Assembly (NCBI GenBank): GCA_902512865.1
Contig: CABXKZ010000007.1
Coordinates: 1 to 22,337 of the forward strand
From: an uncultured marine group I thaumarchaeote
Lineage (GTDB): Archaea; Thermoproteota; Nitrososphaeria; Nitrososphaerales; Nitrosopumilaceae
Direction: 5' to 3'
Length of the DNA: 22,337 nucleotides
In this document: piece after piece, positions 22,259 through 22,337 of the stretch
Layout: the number at the start of each line of letters is the position of its first letter
Numbering within the stretch: position 1 is the stretch's first letter
Translations under genes and position numbers: made by a program
Notes under the pieces: model-generated
The model's input: the letters and a program-made list of their open reading frames with translations, nothing else
Told to the model about the DNA's origin: nothing
The model's database searches: none

Positions 22259-22337
22259 AAATGCTCTAGTGAGCATCATTATCTCTGGTCCATTTGTTAA
22301 TGACCCAACCACTACTGAATTCTTATTTGCTAATATT
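22250..22337 (-). CDS. 3' end of an unrecognised gene (partial)
   Basis: The minus strand holds an open frame of 28 codons running in from the right edge and ending in TAA at 22252-22250. It reads ILANKNSVVVGSLTNGPEIM and continues for eight residues to end in AFLH. The other two minus frames contain early stops. The 9-bp tail-to-tail overlap with hisS is the same arrangement seen at other convergent pairs here. The fragment is too short for a family call. Confidence 0.5.
   Translation of the reverse strand, partial: ILANKNSVVVGSLTNGPEIMMLTRAFLH

Overview
The window is AT-rich, gene-dense archaeal DNA. It almost certainly comes from an ammonia-oxidising thaumarchaeon close to Nitrosopumilus (Nitrososphaerota, Nitrosopumilales). 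The strongest evidence is the adjacent pair of ADP-forming 4-hydroxybutyryl-CoA synthetase and 4-hydroxybutyryl-CoA dehydratase, neighbours in the thaumarchaeal 3-hydroxypropionate/4-hydroxybutyrate CO2-fixation cycle. Supporting evidence is the archaeal information-processing set (Kae1, aIF5B, L7Ae, S28e, L24e, L37e, LSm, archease), archaeal-type signal peptidase, and many start codons with a TATA-like element about 25 bp upstream, as expected for leaderless mRNAs. No mobile element, CRISPR array, rRNA or phage gene was seen, and no gene-free stretch exceeds 300 bases.

Layout. 1-290: 5' part of a Fap7/AK6-like kinase (minus), divergent from a YchF GTPase-Kae1 operon (342-2520). 2514-3709: a small PH/GRAM-like protein (minus), a four-helix membrane protein and an RNase HI-like protein whose genes overlap. 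3758-7438: the two carbon-fixation genes, each with its own TATA-like element and a perfect palindrome just before the start. 7441-8163: signal peptidase with a repetitive hydrophilic tail. 8209-10370: three unrelated proteins that end in the same small zinc ribbon, with a thioredoxin among them. 10412-10483: tRNA-Ala(CGC). 10557-11945: a cyclic amidohydrolase. 11937-13867: minus-strand operon LSm, L37e (58 aa), a coiled-coil protein, RpiA. 13937-15476: PurU and a creatininase-family (ArfB-like) hydrolase. 15538-15622: tRNA-Leu(UAG), divergent from a phosphohexomutase (15670-17013). 17049-20051: translation operon L7Ae, S28e, L24e, Ndk, aIF5B. 20045-20904: thioredoxin with an N-terminal helix, and archease (minus). 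20987-22258: HisRS. 22250-22337: 3' end of an unrecognised minus-strand gene.

Genes that work together: the carbon-fixation pair catalyses consecutive steps (4-hydroxybutyrate to its CoA ester to crotonyl-CoA). YchF, Kae1, Fap7, LSm, the ribosomal proteins, aIF5B, the tRNAs, archease and HisRS form a translation and RNA-maturation neighbourhood. PurU and the creatininase-family protein may be two formate-releasing hydrolases in one operon. The least understood part is the zinc-ribbon/thioredoxin block at 8.2-10.4 kb. Other points worth a second look are the promoter palindromes, the centrally placed TATA-like elements in short divergent intergenic regions, and the convergent gene pairs whose 3' ends overlap by 7-9 bp. 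No obviously new multi-gene system is proven by the sequence alone.
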